Positions 21,414 through 33,231 of a stretch of 64,000 bases of DNA are shown here, piece after piece. The DNA lies in contig OX485808.1 in the NCBI GenBank assembly GCA_950295325.1, positions 4,776,501 to 4,840,500 on the forward strand, read 5' to 3'. Below the pieces are notes generated by a model, which was not told where the DNA came from, made no database searches, and was given only the letters and a program-made list of their open reading frames with translations. The position numbers and the translations under genes were made by a program. This stretch comes from Polytrichum commune. Lineage: Eukaryota > Streptophyta > Polytrichopsida > Polytrichales > Polytrichaceae. The first letter of the stretch is position 1. Every line of letters begins with the position of its first letter.

Positions 21414-22685
21414 ACAACATTTCGCCTAGCAAATGCAAACAATATTTCAAATGCCTTTTCTAAATAGCCCACTTCTCCTTGAATATGAAACAGACGATTG
21501 GTACAAGATTCTTAGCAAATCCAAATTGATGCCATAGTCATGCGTACTACTTCGGATGATCAATATACTATATTGATTATTCCAATTAGTGCGTGTGGTA
21601 CTAAAACTTGAACTTGCACTATTTTTCCAAGTCTCAAAATTGGTGGAGGCTCAATTTTTCACTGAGTCATACTATGTCATGAATACATGCTCCTTTACCA
21701 TACATTTTGGGAAAATTAGTATATGCTCTCAAGTATTTGTAGAGTGATAAAAAAAAATTATATGCAAATGCATGTTGGTCAGTGAATAAATAATACCATG
21801 ATGAATAGTGTTGGTGATTCTAGTGAACAAGGTTGCTAATGACTAATAATTTGAATGAATAGTGTCACTACTTTCACTGAATAATGCTGCTATGAATATA
21901 TGCTCTTTTCAATGAATAGTGTGGAACTAGGCAATGATTCCTAGATCTCCTGATGGCATTAATTTAATAACGTATAGAAATTCAGTATCACCTTCACTAA
22001 TTTTGCACACACACTATCAGCCAACCCTCACTACATCGGATGATTTGCGTACCACTATTGCTAGGGTCAAGTGGAGAGAAACCATAAGTTACTTTAGCTT
22101 TCACTTTTAGTTAATGTAGCTCTACACAAATTATCTCGTTCAATGAGGGTTGGCTAATAGAGCGTCACTGTGGGAAATTAGTGAAGGTGAAACTAAATTT
22201 CTTCATGCTATGAAATTAGTGCCACAGGAAGAACTAGGGGTTCATGACCCCAAAGTTCCTCCTCACTTAGCACTCATTTGATACTCTCACTAGATGGTTT
22301 ATTCACAACGCTACCATACTACTTTATAAGACATGAAGTTGCTATTATTGTTACACCATCAAGTATGATTCTTAAAGTCCCGACCTCAAACTTCAAAGCA
22401 TCTTAGAATATACACTAATACTCTTGACAAGTACGGTAAATGAACATGTGTTCATGAATTTAGTATCACTTGGTGAAAACTTAGCTCACTATTGTTGAGA
22501 TTTGGCATAAGACTGTGAACTTTGGGAATTAGTCCCACACTCACTAAATGGGATAATCAATGTACATTTACTTCACCACAAGCCATATAACTATATCATT
22601 GGATGTCTCGACGTCCTCTAGGCCTCAAGGCATTTCTCATCCATGCGGAGGACTATCGTTCACACCTCCCATTTAAGCGATTTGG

Positions 22686-24281
22686 ATGTATTATTTCATC
22701 CACTGTACCAGAATGAATGACATCATCCGTACATCCGTGGATGAACTTGTGACGCAAGCGGGATGTTTCTGGAAGTTTATCTCCAAGTTACCACACGTTT
22801 CGCTTTTACTTTTTCTCCAAGTTACCAAATGTTTCCCTTTGACCTTCGCTCCAAGTTACCACACGTTTCGCTTTTACTTTCGCTCCAAATTACCAGTCCA
22901 TTTTAAAAGCGTGGGTCTCCCATTTGTTTACTCTTATTTTGCTTTCGCGATTGTCGAGTCTACGGTTCTTCGCTGCAGCGCCGGACTTGCTTCCGTTGCA
23001 TCGTTCTCAGCAGTCGCTGAATTGCATCCTCCTGCATACCCACATAATTCAACACATTCTCCTCGCTATCGGTTTGCTTCCATGGCTTCTCATCTTGAGC
23101 AAGCCCTGGATCAGGCCGATGCCCATATCACTCTTACGTTTGTGGACGCTTCCCTCAACCCCGAGCCTGAGCAAATGCTCAGAATCTCTGAAATCAGCAA
23201 ACCCTCAGTTAAGGCGAACAAGCCTGGCATTATTGCTGCCGCCTCAAAAATATCTCGCCCGCCCATGGATGTTGTCGGTGCAAATTTGAAGGCCCTGGAA
23301 GCAAAGGCCACCTCTGATGAGATCAGCAAGCCGTTGCTAAACAATGTGAACGAGCCGGCTTGCATTGCAATAACCTCAACATCCGCGGCCTCCATGGATG
23401 CCATTGAATCAGATATGAAATTGAAGGGCGTGAAAGAAAGTGAGGGTGCCGTGGTTTCGTTGATCACAACGGCTGGCAAGCGTAAACGTTGCTTTGCACA
23501 AACTGATGATCGTGTGGCCAAGCTTTGCAAGCCTAACATCGGAGTTCAAGTGCAAAAAATTGTCACCTCCGAGATCAGTAAGTCGGTATTGTGTGATGGA
23601 AACCAGCCTTGCACTAATGCTGCAACCTCACCATCCACGCCCTCCATGGATGCTATTGATATGTATTTGAAGGGCGTGAAAGAAAAGCGGCCAGTGGCTT
23701 CGCTCCCAACGACCACGCTAAAGTCCTGCTTTGCACAAACTTGTCCTGTGGCCAAGCTTCGCCTTCAAGTGGACAAGAAGCTACGCCACCTCATCAAACC
23801 AGATGAGAGCTTGAAGAGCGGGGACCATGCAATGAAACGGTACATAAAACTGTTGGATATGGACCTCCCCGGTGGAGACCGTTCCTCTGTTCGAGATGCT
23901 TGTTTGGCTCTCAACCCCCTGCTCAACACCAACAGTCTGTCCAAGATCGAGTGCTTCATGAGGCACAGAGGATTGCATGTGCTGTACGAGATGCTCCGAT
24001 ATTTTCTACCCATATTTGAGGGTAGGCCAGTCCTACGCAAGGTAATGAAAGCCTTGCAACACCTGCACGATCGCAACAGGTTGGGCGTGGAACACATGGC
24101 GTGCGATGCACCTCGATTCTGCATGCTGAAATTCTCTAAACTGCTCTTCGACCTCTCGGAGCACGAGGACCCAGAGGTGCGCACCAGGGCTCGCAGTTTC
24201 CAGGGGCTCAGATTCTCTATCCCCAAAATGCATCCATCACATGCGAAATGCTGTTCGTGGGAGCGCCACACAAGACACTAA
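22686..24281 (+). CDS. Chimeric SET2-like protein, copy B (531 aa)
   Basis: The frame is open for 531 codons. From about 168 to 360 there are three degenerate repeats: EISKP, NEP or NQP, S-MDAIDM-LKGVKE, then KRCFAQT and VAKL. From about 362 to 515 lies a conserved helical block: KKLRHLIKPDES, GLHVLYEMLRYFLPIF, PVLRKVMKALQHL and LLFDLSEHEDPEVRTRARSF. This order recalls the region near the C terminus of plant SET2-type H3K36 methyltransferases (ASHH2/SDG8); a TFIIS/IWS1-type helical domain is the other possibility. No SET, CW or SRI domain is present. The first 110 residues overlap a short tandem repeat (ctccaagttaccacacgttt, about 22781-22900) and may be 5' UTR; MASHLEQ at 23081 is a plausible real start. 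It may be a duplicated gene fragment with or without function. Confidence 0.55.
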   Translation: MYYFIHCTRMNDIIRTSVDELVTQAGCFWKFISKLPHVSLLLFLQVTKCFPLTFAPSYHTFRFYFRSKLPVHFKSVGLPFVYSYFAFAIVESTVLRCSAGLASVASFSAVAELHPPAYPHNSTHSPRYRFASMASHLEQALDQADAHITLTFVDASLNPEPEQMLRISEISKPSVKANKPGIIAAASKISRPPMDVVGANLKALEAKATSDEISKPLLNNVNEPACIAITSTSAASMDAIESDMKLKGVKESEGAVVSLITTAGKRKRCFAQTDDRVAKLCKPNIGVQVQKIVTSEISKSVLCDGNQPCTNAATSPSTPSMDAIDMYLKGVKEKRPVASLPTTTLKSCFAQTCPVAKLRLQVDKKLRHLIKPDESLKSGDHAMKRYIKLLDMDLPGGDRSSVRDACLALNPLLNTNSLSKIECFMRHRGLHVLYEMLRYFLPIFEGRPVLRKVMKALQHLHDRNRLGVEHMACDAPRFCMLKFSKLLFDLSEHEDPEVRTRARSFQGLRFSIPKMHPSHAKCCSWERHTRH

Positions 24282-26042
24282 AGATGCAACAGTGGGGCTG
24301 CAACATTGCATGAAACTGTACAATATCAATCATAAGAATGTACAGAAGCAACTCAAAGAAAATGCGGCCAAGCATGTTCATGATGGTGCTCACGATGCCC
24401 AAGCATGATGATCGACTTGCGATACCACTAACAATATTCGTGGGTTAAAGAGCTAGTTAGTCCAAAAGAAGACTAGACACTCTCAATCCTTTCAACCCAC
24501 AAGAAAACGGGCATGTAGATAAATTACGTTGTTACGATGTCAATGAAATGACAGAGTTCGAAATCAATGATGCCCAAGAATGATGATCGACTTGTAGTTC
24601 CAGTAGCAATATTCTTGGGTTAGAGAGCTAGTAACTCCAAAGGAGACTAGAAACTCTCAATCCTTTCAACCCATCAGAAAATTGGGTATGTACATATTAT
24701 ACTTTGTCACGATGTCAATAAAATGACATTGGTTCCGAATCCATGTTGCACTTTGCAATTGTTGTTGAGCAGCTAAGTGGAGTACTAGTAGAGTACGGTC
24801 TGGAAACTTGAAATGCTCATCTTCATGAATCGGGATTGCTAACTCGAGACAAATTCGATGCAACTTCCAAAACTGTATGTGCATTTTGAAGTGCTCATAA
24901 TGTTAGGGTTGCGTACTTTCAGTGGGTGCATTCAAGTTTATGTTGGCGATCTTCTTTGGGTGAGGTACCCCGGGCCTAATTATGATTGTGCTTATTAATT
25001 GAAATCCAATAACTACTATTGGGAGGCACACCTATAGAGTATCGTGGATCACAAAACCCGAAGACAATGACACAGAACACATGTCCTGAGATTGACGTTT
25101 CTGGGTAGGATGATCGGAAACGCCGGAACGATCCATTTGGAGATGAAGTGGATGCACCGATTTGCTATGAAGCTGAATTGGCGAAGTTGTAAGAGCAGGT
25201 GCGTTCCGAACCTTGGTGACGTTTGCTGGTCCCTGCGTTGCTTTCTCAGTTTCTTCCACTTGCAGGCACTCGGAACAGTTTCATCGTCGAGCTTTACCAT
25301 TGAGTTGTGCAACTGATGTCAGTAGCAAAGTGATGCCAGATGCTTTGTTGGATTTGTTGTGGTTAAGACCAATTGAGGAAGGAGGACACACATGTCCTAC
25401 ACAAACTGCATCTGCGAACTCCTCTGTTTGGATTCTTGGATACTTGATAGTGGATACAATTCAAGCACGACTGGACCAAAGCCCCATCCATATACAGAAC
25501 ATGCTGAAGTGCATGTTAATGCCAGTATACTCCGACAGATTTGTATGCTGCAATACTATAATGTGGCAGAATTTGCAGAGACGATTATGACAATATCCAA
25601 ACAGCTATGAAAGTGAGATCTAGTCGTTCAGGAGATGCCAGCATGATTATAAGATCGGAAAGTAGTGTATTGATTTTGGTTGGCGTATATGGGCATCGTA
25701 ACTAACATTTCTGGACGATTCAAATTTCTGCAATGTGTTGGGATATGTTGGAAGTGTATGGATGGAGGCGCCCATGGAATGCAGGAAAGCACGAAGCCGA
25801 GATTTGCCAAAGCATGGCAATTTCCGAGTGGTGGGGCACATCATCATGGAAGATTTTTGCACTTATTACTGCCATGTGTCGCACAGGTGAAGGCTGGGTG
25901 CAAGAATCTTCGGCGGGATGGAAACCGTGTGATGCGAGCATGGTTCGTTTCGTTAATAGCACGTTGTGGTGCCGCAGTTTGTGCTCAAACAACGATTGCG
26001 GTTGGTGTTTTGTGACGGTCTTAAGCATGGATAGAGTGGCCA
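24282..26042 (+). other. 3' flank of copy B, no gene recognised
   Basis: This stretch is nearly identical to 38005-39771 and matches copy A in two pieces (9250-9960 inverted, 17091-18150 direct). Many short frames are open on both strands but none resembles a known protein, so I treat it as duplicated non-coding sequence. Repeats ccttgggttagagagctag occur twice (about 24446 and 24618) with their flanks, an internal direct repeat of about 180 bases. Confidence 0.5.
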
Positions 26043-26807
26043 TACACCAATGTCACTGTTGTGGACTGCCTTCATCAGGTTTTCAAATTCCAACTACACT
26101 ACAGTTTACCTGTCTGAAAACATATGAAACGCTTAGAATTATAGTAAGCATGCAATCTCAATCAAGATTCATTTGGACATCTGAAACATGTAACTCGTCA
26201 TTGAATAACCCGTCACCATATGAACTGGTTGAATTTGAGAAGTAACCAGTTGAAGTTCAAGACTTCAAGAAAATTACCCATCATCTAAAAAGGAATTTTT
26301 GGTTGTGAGCATTTAATTCTGTGAGTTTTCATTAATTATCGTTTTGATGTGGTTTCTGGTTTCTGGTTTCTGGGTTTAAGGTGGTGATCTGAGTCAAATG
26401 TAATTTTAGTTTGTGAGAGCGATGCGGAGAATTTTGCGAATTCCGATCTGCGATGGATAGGACAATTGGTAGGTAGCTCCGTTGGTGGACTTGACTTCAT
26501 TATTGGGAGCTTTCACTAAAGATTGGACACCTATCTGTGCTAAATCTAACCTCTCGGTGCTCTTCACTTTTGTTTTGGATCCTCTTCGACAGATTCTCGT
26601 TTTCTTTTTGGGCCATAGTACTTATGGGAGATTTCATTGTGGCACATTCAAATTGCTGCAGACAAGTTCTTCCACATTTCGGATGGAAAATTTCATGTCG
26701 TTTTCTCTCAATGTCTTGGAGTTGAGCATCTGAGCTAGAATTTGAACTAGAGTTGAGCATTTGAGCTAGAATTTTTTGGTTTGAGCTAGAGTTGAAAGCC
26801 ATAAAAG
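26043..26807. other. Junction between copy B and piggyBac locus
   Basis: No supported gene. It contains short repeats: ggtttctggtttctggtttc near 26350 and gagctagaattttttggttt with variants at 26732-26790. It may be 5' flank of the transposase locus that follows. Confidence 0.4.
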
Positions 26808-28001
26808 ATGGCCATTGTCCCTGGAGAGGATCACACTGTTCTATCTGAAGCGAGAGTTGCTGTGGCAGCTTGGGTGAGAGAAGATTTACAAAAATTAGAT
26901 GATGTTATAGCGGACCTTGTTTCCCTGTTGGATGAGGATATTTTGGTCACAGCTCCGTGACCAAAGGGTGTGAAATTGCCAAAAAAGTCGGAGGCATGGA
27001 ACTTGCGATATTTGTGGAGGCATGGAACTTGCGATATTTGTGGAGGCGTGTGGTGGTGCATCGGTTGGGGTGGCGCCAACGACAAAGCGAGGGAGACGAG
27101 GGATCCTTTACATCAAGTGTAAATTCTGCACTGAGGCGCTTGTGGCCGGACCGAGCCAGCGAGGACAAGAACGATGGACAAAGCTTGCAAGCAGTGTAAA
27201 ACCACCCTTCCCTTTGTCATTATCAACATTTCTGGCGCCGGCAGTTCGATTGTGAATGTGGGTTGTGATCATGTTGTTGTTCGTAGTGAAATTAGGATGT
27301 CCTCTAAACTAGTATGTCCCGGGTCCACGAGTGAAAAATCCTTGTTCACTTCTAATAATGAAAATGAGCCGTTGGGTTCTAATTCTCATTTGGATGTAGT
27401 GGGTTCTCCTAATTTATCGCTAGAGACTCCTCATTTGAAACCGGGCTTGAGATATAATTCTAAATGCCCGTTTATCCCACCATTGCATACAATTGGGTGT
27501 TGTGGTCAAGTTGTGAGGGTCCCGTGTATTGAACTCCCCGATGTCATGTGGTTAGATGCTAATTTTTCACAGTCTGACTACCTCTGGGGAACTGTCATGA
27601 ACGAATATTACGAACCGATCCATGGTTTGACATTTTTCAGCGTCCAGTTCTATAGTATTTTTGGGTTGCCCGATGTATCCGAGGTCATGGTAGAATGGAT
27701 GGATGAAAATGATGATGTCCTTGAAGTGCCCACACAACAAATGTGGGTTCTTTCTGGGAAATATCCTAATGACAATGATAGTGACTACCAACCGAGTGAC
27801 CAAGGAGAGGAGGACCCCCTGGAAACCACAAATACATTGACTCCAAAAACCAGAATTTGGTATATGGGGTCTAATAGGGCGGACCATGAACTTGGCATCG
27901 GATACGGGGATTTTGACTATCTAGTTGGATTATCCAAGAAAGAAAGGTTTACGGAGCACATTTGGAATTCACCGGTATCGTCCATTCCACATGTAGAGTG
28001 A
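26808..28001 (+). pseudogene. Degenerate 5' part of transposase locus
   Basis: An open stretch of 50 codons (MAIVPGEDHTVLSEARVAV) begins at 26808 and ends at a TGA near 26958. A 26-base unit (tggaacttgcgatatttgtg...) is tandemly doubled at 26997-27046. A second frame, 27174-28001, 275 aa, starts MDKACKQCKTTLPF, has an acidic central part (NDNDSDYQPSDQGEEDP) and ends in TGA. Acidic N-terminal parts are common in piggyBac transposases, and the catalytic domain follows directly. I do not recognise specific motifs, so the link rests on position and strand. Frameshifts separate it from the catalytic part. Confidence 0.4.
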
Positions 28002-28086
28002 CGAGGTGGGTCCGAAGGTTTTAATGACGGATTGGGGAGTTTGAGAGTTTAGAGGAGTATTTGATGTTGTTTTGGCCGTTAGACAT

Positions 28087-28418
28087 CTTGGGGGGAGGGT
28101 AGTCATTGGTTGGAGTAGCAATATACGTGCGAACAAATGATAGGGTATTTTAAAAACATGGGAGCAAAAATTATAATTGGACTTAAAAATAATATAGGGT
28201 ATCAAAAATGGCACTGGACATCTTTGAAGTACTATAGGGTATGAAATAATAAGTAATTTGGAATTATAAGTAATGCAAGCCATTTTTTTATTAACCCAAA
28301 GTAGAAATTTACATAATGATAGCATGTGAAAAAAAAATTGAAAGTAATACCCCCTATAAAATAGTGGTTGTTCGCACCCATATCCTTAACTTTTTAACAC
28401 ACTGTCCCCCCCCCTGAG
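28087..28418. mobile_element. 332-bp G/C-tailed MITE, element 1
   Basis: The left end CTTGGGGGGAGGGTAGTC and right end ...GTCCCCCCCCCCTGAG form a short G/C inverted terminus. The flanks TTAGACAT at 28079-28086 and 28419-28426 are an exact 8-bp target-site duplication. Inside are four TAGGGTAT-type motifs. It interrupts the piggyBac gene: removing the element and one TSD copy joins upstream coding-like sequence (ESLEEYLMLFWPLD) to MMHKIVDNN in frame. Confidence 0.9.
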
Positions 28419-28424
28419 TTAGAC

Positions 28425-29562
28425 ATGATGCACAAAATTGTTGATAATAACCACATAACTACAAATAAAGATGAACCAAGGTATAGCAAAACCGTCAAAT
28501 GTGAGTGGTTAGTACGCAAGCATAATACGTTGTATTCCCAATATTGGCAGCCCGAGAAAAACCTTACCATTGATGAGATGATGATAAAGTTTTGCGAGAA
28601 ATATTCACCTATTAGACAATATATGAAGGCAAAACCCACTCAATATGGCATTAAAATTTGGTGTTTAGCAAATAGTGTGTCAAAGTATGTCCAAAAAATG
28701 GAAATTTATTACGATGAAAATGAAGAATATGAAGGTGAAGATCAAAATACCGGTTACAAAGTGGTGACTAGTTTAGTGAGCGGGTTGGAGCACGTGGGAC
28801 ATGTGATCACTTGCGATAATTGGTTTACAAGTTCAATTTTATTTTGGAATCTTTTGAAGCTCGGTTTCAGAGCTACTGGGACTTGTAAAACCAATAGGCG
28901 AGGTTGGCCAAGTGCATTGACAATTAACAAGGGTAAAGCCGTTAGAACAGTTTCTCGTGGTATAATGTGGTGGCGAATGCACGCATCACATCAATTGGCC
29001 GCTATCAATTGACTTGACAACAAACCGGTGACAATTTTGACTACGGCTATGTCTCCCATAGATGCAACAAATGACATGTTTGTGGGTAGATGACATAAAA
29101 AACATCCCTTGTTCACCCGTATTAGTACATTACTAAGACCACATACAGGGAGTAGATGTGCAAGATCAATTGCGGGGCAATTATTTTATACAAACACGGG
29201 ATTACAAATGGTGGCATAGAATTTTGTTACATCTATTAGATACATCTCTTGTCAATGCATATATTTTGTACCATGCTCGTATGCAAAGGATGGATGAAAG
29301 TGTAATGAGCCGAACAAAATTTCACTATGAAGTGGCCACCAAAATGTGTATGTCCAGTGTGCAGCACATGTGTGTCATTCCTCATTGAGAGGGCATTCCC
29401 AACCCGGATGCCACGCATTATACCTTCTTTTGGACACGCAACAAGGGAAAGGTAACGCAGAGAAAGTGTGTTATATGCGGGAAGCGGCAACAATTCTATT
29501 GCCTCACATGTGGAGACATTCCAGTTTATATGGGCGATTGCTTTGTGGCACACCATAGTTGA
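28425..29562 (+). pseudogene. piggyBac-like transposase, tandem copy 1
   Basis: The 195-codon frame 28425-29012 covers the piggyBac catalytic core. NLTIDEMMIKF carries the first aspartate (28572-28574), TQYGIKIWCL follows, and ITCDNWFTS carries the second (28815-28817). A frame shift follows near 29100-29150. GVDVQDQLRG then gives the third aspartate (29155-29157), followed by KWWHRILLHLLDTSLVNAYI. The C terminus, reached after an in-frame TGA at 29386, is the expected cysteine-rich finger: CVICGKRQQFYCLTCGD, CFVAHH. Further TGA codons at 29010 and 29091 fall where tryptophan is expected. All three catalytic aspartates remain, but the gene is dead as read. The same orientation and sequence recur 2573 bases downstream. 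Confidence 0.85.
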
Positions 29563-30658
29563 TGATCGTGTACTATTTGCATGTCATTTGCGATTTTTGT
29601 TGAGACTTTTTTCCAAGTCCATATGTATCATGATTTATGTGCATTCTAGTATGAGTAAGGATTTATAAGGGTGAAGAATGTAAGGGTGATTTTTTTTTTT
29701 TTTTTTGTTACTTATTACCTCCCACCTTTCCGAGGCAATAAAAGCCTAGCATTAGGAGAAGAGCCCGAGTGATTGGAAGTGGGGAAAGGGGGCCTCAATC
29801 CTTGAGGTGGTTTAACTAATTTTAGAAGAGCATTGATAGTGTGTCATGAGCCGGCCCCATGCTCCAAACTGGGTTGGACATGGGACACTAACAAAAATTT
29901 CAGTTTTTGGGCCCAATCTCATTGCTTGGAGACTTCAGAGTCCCATGTCTTTTTTTCCACACCTCATGATTTAACGAAACAAATTCCACATGAGGGTCAT
30001 GATGTTCTTTACATGTGGTAAAAATTTCAAATGTTTTGGAGCACTTTTAAGCAATCCGATTCCAGCATAAGTATGAAGTACCCCCTGCCCAAACAATTTC
30101 CATCAATCTTCTCAACGGTGGCATTTTCTAAAAAATTATGCGATCTTGTTGATCTTTTTTTCATAAACAAACTATGTAAGTCTTCTTTAGTTTCAACGGT
30201 GCCGATGGTGAAATTACCCCACACTAATAAGAAATTGAGCTTGCTACAAGAGCTAATCAAGAAAACATGACTTAAACTAAAACACCCCCGGTCCTTTAGG
30301 GGTTAAGGGAAAATGTTCACTTGGCCCCAACTCTTGGTAGAAAAACAAGAGGTTCACGGATGGTAGTCCACATCTAAAAATTGATTACCGAATAAGGGGT
30401 GAGTCCCAAAAACAAAGTAAGAGGATTGGTTCCCCTCCTATGAACTATAAGGTCCGTGGTGAGAGGAGCTAACCATTAGCATGGCGGAATACGAAGGGTT
30501 AACGCTCGTAACCTTTGCTAGGAATGAAAATTAGCAAGATGGTCAAGGGGGGCTAGTAAGGGTTGCGACCAAAAGACTCTATTAATTCTCCAAACTATTC
30601 AACAATATTCTTCACATTTTTTACAAGACATTGTCCCTAGGTGCTAATATACCTAAAC
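29563..30658 (+). other. 3' part of piggyBac tandem unit 1
   Basis: This non-coding stretch contains a T tract (about 29692-29707) and sequence up to ACCTAAAC at 30651-30658. It is repeated almost base for base at 32136-33231. No gene recognised; it is probably the 3' portion of the original element or its flank. Confidence 0.6.
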
Positions 30659-30991
30659 CTCGGGGGGGGGGGTAGTCATTGGTTGGAGTAGCAATATACG
30701 TGCGAACAAATGATAGGGTATTTTAAAAACATGGGAGCAAAAATTATAATTGGACTTAAAAATAATATAGGGTATCAAAAATGGCACTGGACATCTTTGA
30801 AGTACTATAGGGTATGAAATAATAAGTAATTTGGAATTATAAGTAATGCAAGCCATTTTTTTATTAACCCAAAGTAGAAATTTACATAATGATAGCATGT
30901 GGAAAAAAAATTGAAAGTAATACCCCCTATAAAATAGTGGTTGTTCGCACCCATATCCTTAACTTTTTAACACACTGTCCCCCCCCCTGAG
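30659..30991. mobile_element. 333-bp G/C-tailed MITE, element 2 (hybrid)
   Basis: The same family as 28087-28418. Its left flank is ACCTAAAC (30651-30658) but its right flank is TTAGACAT (30992-30999), so it has no matching target-site duplication. The left terminus reads CTCGGGGG like element 3. From 30704 on, internal variants (tgcgaacaaa, ttggacttaaaaa) match element 1. It is a recombination product of elements 1 and 3. Confidence 0.9.
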
Positions 30992-30997
30992 TTAGAC

Positions 30998-32135
30998 ATG
31001 ATGCACAAAATTGTTGATAATAACCACATAACTACAAATAAAGATGAACCAAGGTATAGCAAAACCGTCAAATGTGAGTGGTTAGTACGCAAGCATAATA
31101 CGTTGTATTCCCAATATTGGCAGCCCGAGAAAAACCTTACCATTGATGAGATGATGATAAAGTTTTGCGAGAAATATTCACCTATTAGACAATATATGAA
31201 GGCAAAACCCACTCAATATGGCATTAAAATTTGGTGTTTAGCAAATAGTGTGTCAAAGTATGTCCAAAAAATGGAAATTTATTACGATGAAAATGAAGAA
31301 TATGAAGGTGAAGATCAAAATACCGGTTACAAAGTGGTGACTAGTTTAGTGAGCGGGTTGGAGCACGTGGGACATGTGATCACTTGCGATAATTGGTTTA
31401 CAAGTTCAATTTTATTTTGGAATCTTTTGAAGCTCGGTTTCAGAGCTACTGGGACTTGTAAAACCAATAGGCGAGGTTGGCCAAGTGCATTGACAATTAA
31501 CAAGGGTAAAGCCGTTAGAACAGTTTCTCGTGGTATAATGTGGTGGCGAATGCACGCATCACATCAATTGGCCGCTATCAATTGACTTGACAACAAACCG
31601 GTGACAATTTTGACTACGGCTATGTCTCCCATAGATGCAACAAATGACATGTTTGTGGGTAGATGACATAAAAAACATCCCTTGTTCACCCGTATTAGTA
31701 CATTACTAAGACCACATACAGGGAGTAGATGTGCAAGATCAATTGCGGGGCAATTATTTTATACAAACACGGGATTACAAATGGTGGCATAGAATTTTGT
31801 TACATCTATTAGATACATCTCTTGTCAATGCATATATTTTGTACCATGCTCGTATGCAAAGGATGGATGAAAGTGTAATGAGCCGAACAAAATTTCACTA
31901 TGAAGTGGCCACCAAAATGTGTATGTCCAGTGTGCAGCACATGTGTGTCATTCCTCATTGAGAGGGCATTCCCAACCCGGATGCCACGCATTATACCTTC
32001 TTTTGGACACGCAACAAGGGAAAGGTAACGCAGAGAAAGTGTGTTATATGCGGGAAGCGGCAACAATTCTATTGCCTCACATGTGGAGACATTCCAGTTT
32101 ATATGGGCGATTGCTTTGTGGCACACCATAGTTGA
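30998..32135 (+). pseudogene. piggyBac-like transposase, tandem copy 2
   Basis: A second copy of 28425-29562, offset by 2573 bases and practically identical. It has the same catalytic aspartates, frame shift, TGA codons and cysteine-rich tail. The defects are therefore older than the duplication, and the duplication itself is recent. The neighbouring MITEs bound the unit on both sides. Confidence 0.85.
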
Positions 32136-33231
32136 TGATCGTGTACTATTTGCATGTCATTTGCGATTTTTGTTGAGACTTTTTTCCAAGTCCATATGTA
32201 TCATGATTTATGTGCATTCTAGTATGAGTAAGGATTTATAAGGGTGAAGAATGTAAGGGTGATTTTTTTTTTTTTTTTTGTTACTTATTACCTCCCACCT
32301 TTCCGAGGCAATAAAAGCCTAGCATTAGGAGAAGAGCCCGAGTGATTGGAAGTGGGGAAAGGGGGCCTCAATCCTTGAGGTGGTTTAACTAATTTTAGAA
32401 GAGCATTGATAGTGTGTCATGAGCCGGCCCCATGCTCCAAACTGGGTTGGACATGGGACACTAACAAAAATTTCAGTTTTTGGGCCCAATCTCATTGCTT
32501 GGAGACTTCAGAGTCCCATGTCTTTTTTTCCACACCTCATGATTTAACGAAACAAATTCCACATGAGGGTCATGATGTTCTTTACATGTGGTAAAAATTT
32601 CAAATGTTTTGGAGCACTTTTAAGCAATCCGATTCCAGCATAAGTATGAAGTACCCCCTGCCCAAACAATTTCCATCAATCTTCTCAACGGTGGCATTTT
32701 CTAAAAAATTATGCGATCTTGTTGATCTTTTTTTCATAAACAAACTATGTAAGTCTTCTTTAGTTTCAACGGTGCCGATGGTGAAATTACCCCACACTAA
32801 TAAGAAATTGAGCTTGCTACAAGAGCTAATCAAGAAAACATGACTTAAACTAAAACACCCCCGGTCCTTTAGGGGTTAAGGGAAAATGTTCACTTGGCCC
32901 CAACTCTTGGTAGAAAAACAAGAGGTTCACGGATGGTAGTCCACATCTAAAAATTGATTACCGAATAAGGGGTGAGTCCCAAAAACAAAGTAAGAGGATT
33001 GGTTCCCCTCCTATGAACTATAAGGTCCGTGGTGAGAGGAGCTAACCATTAGCATGGCGGAATACGAAGGGTTAACGCTCGTAACCTTTGCTAGGAATGA
33101 AAATTAGCAAGATGGTCAAGGGGGGCTAGTAAGGGTTGCGACCAAAAGACTCTATTAATTCTCCAAACTATTCAACAATATTCTTCACATTTTTTACAAG
33201 GCATTGTCCCTAGGTGCTAATATACCTAAAC

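Larger units (their letters stand above)
19637..26042 (+). repeat. Chimeric-gene unit, copy B
   Basis: This 6.4-kb segment matches 33935-39771 in the same orientation, from acaacaaaatggtgtataca to gatagagtggcca, apart from insertions private to each copy. It holds the chimeric SET2-like gene, about 3 kb of upstream sequence and 1.7 kb of downstream sequence. The left edge is sharp. At the right edge copy B stops at 26042, while copies A and C continue in common for about 60 bases more. Confidence 0.85.
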
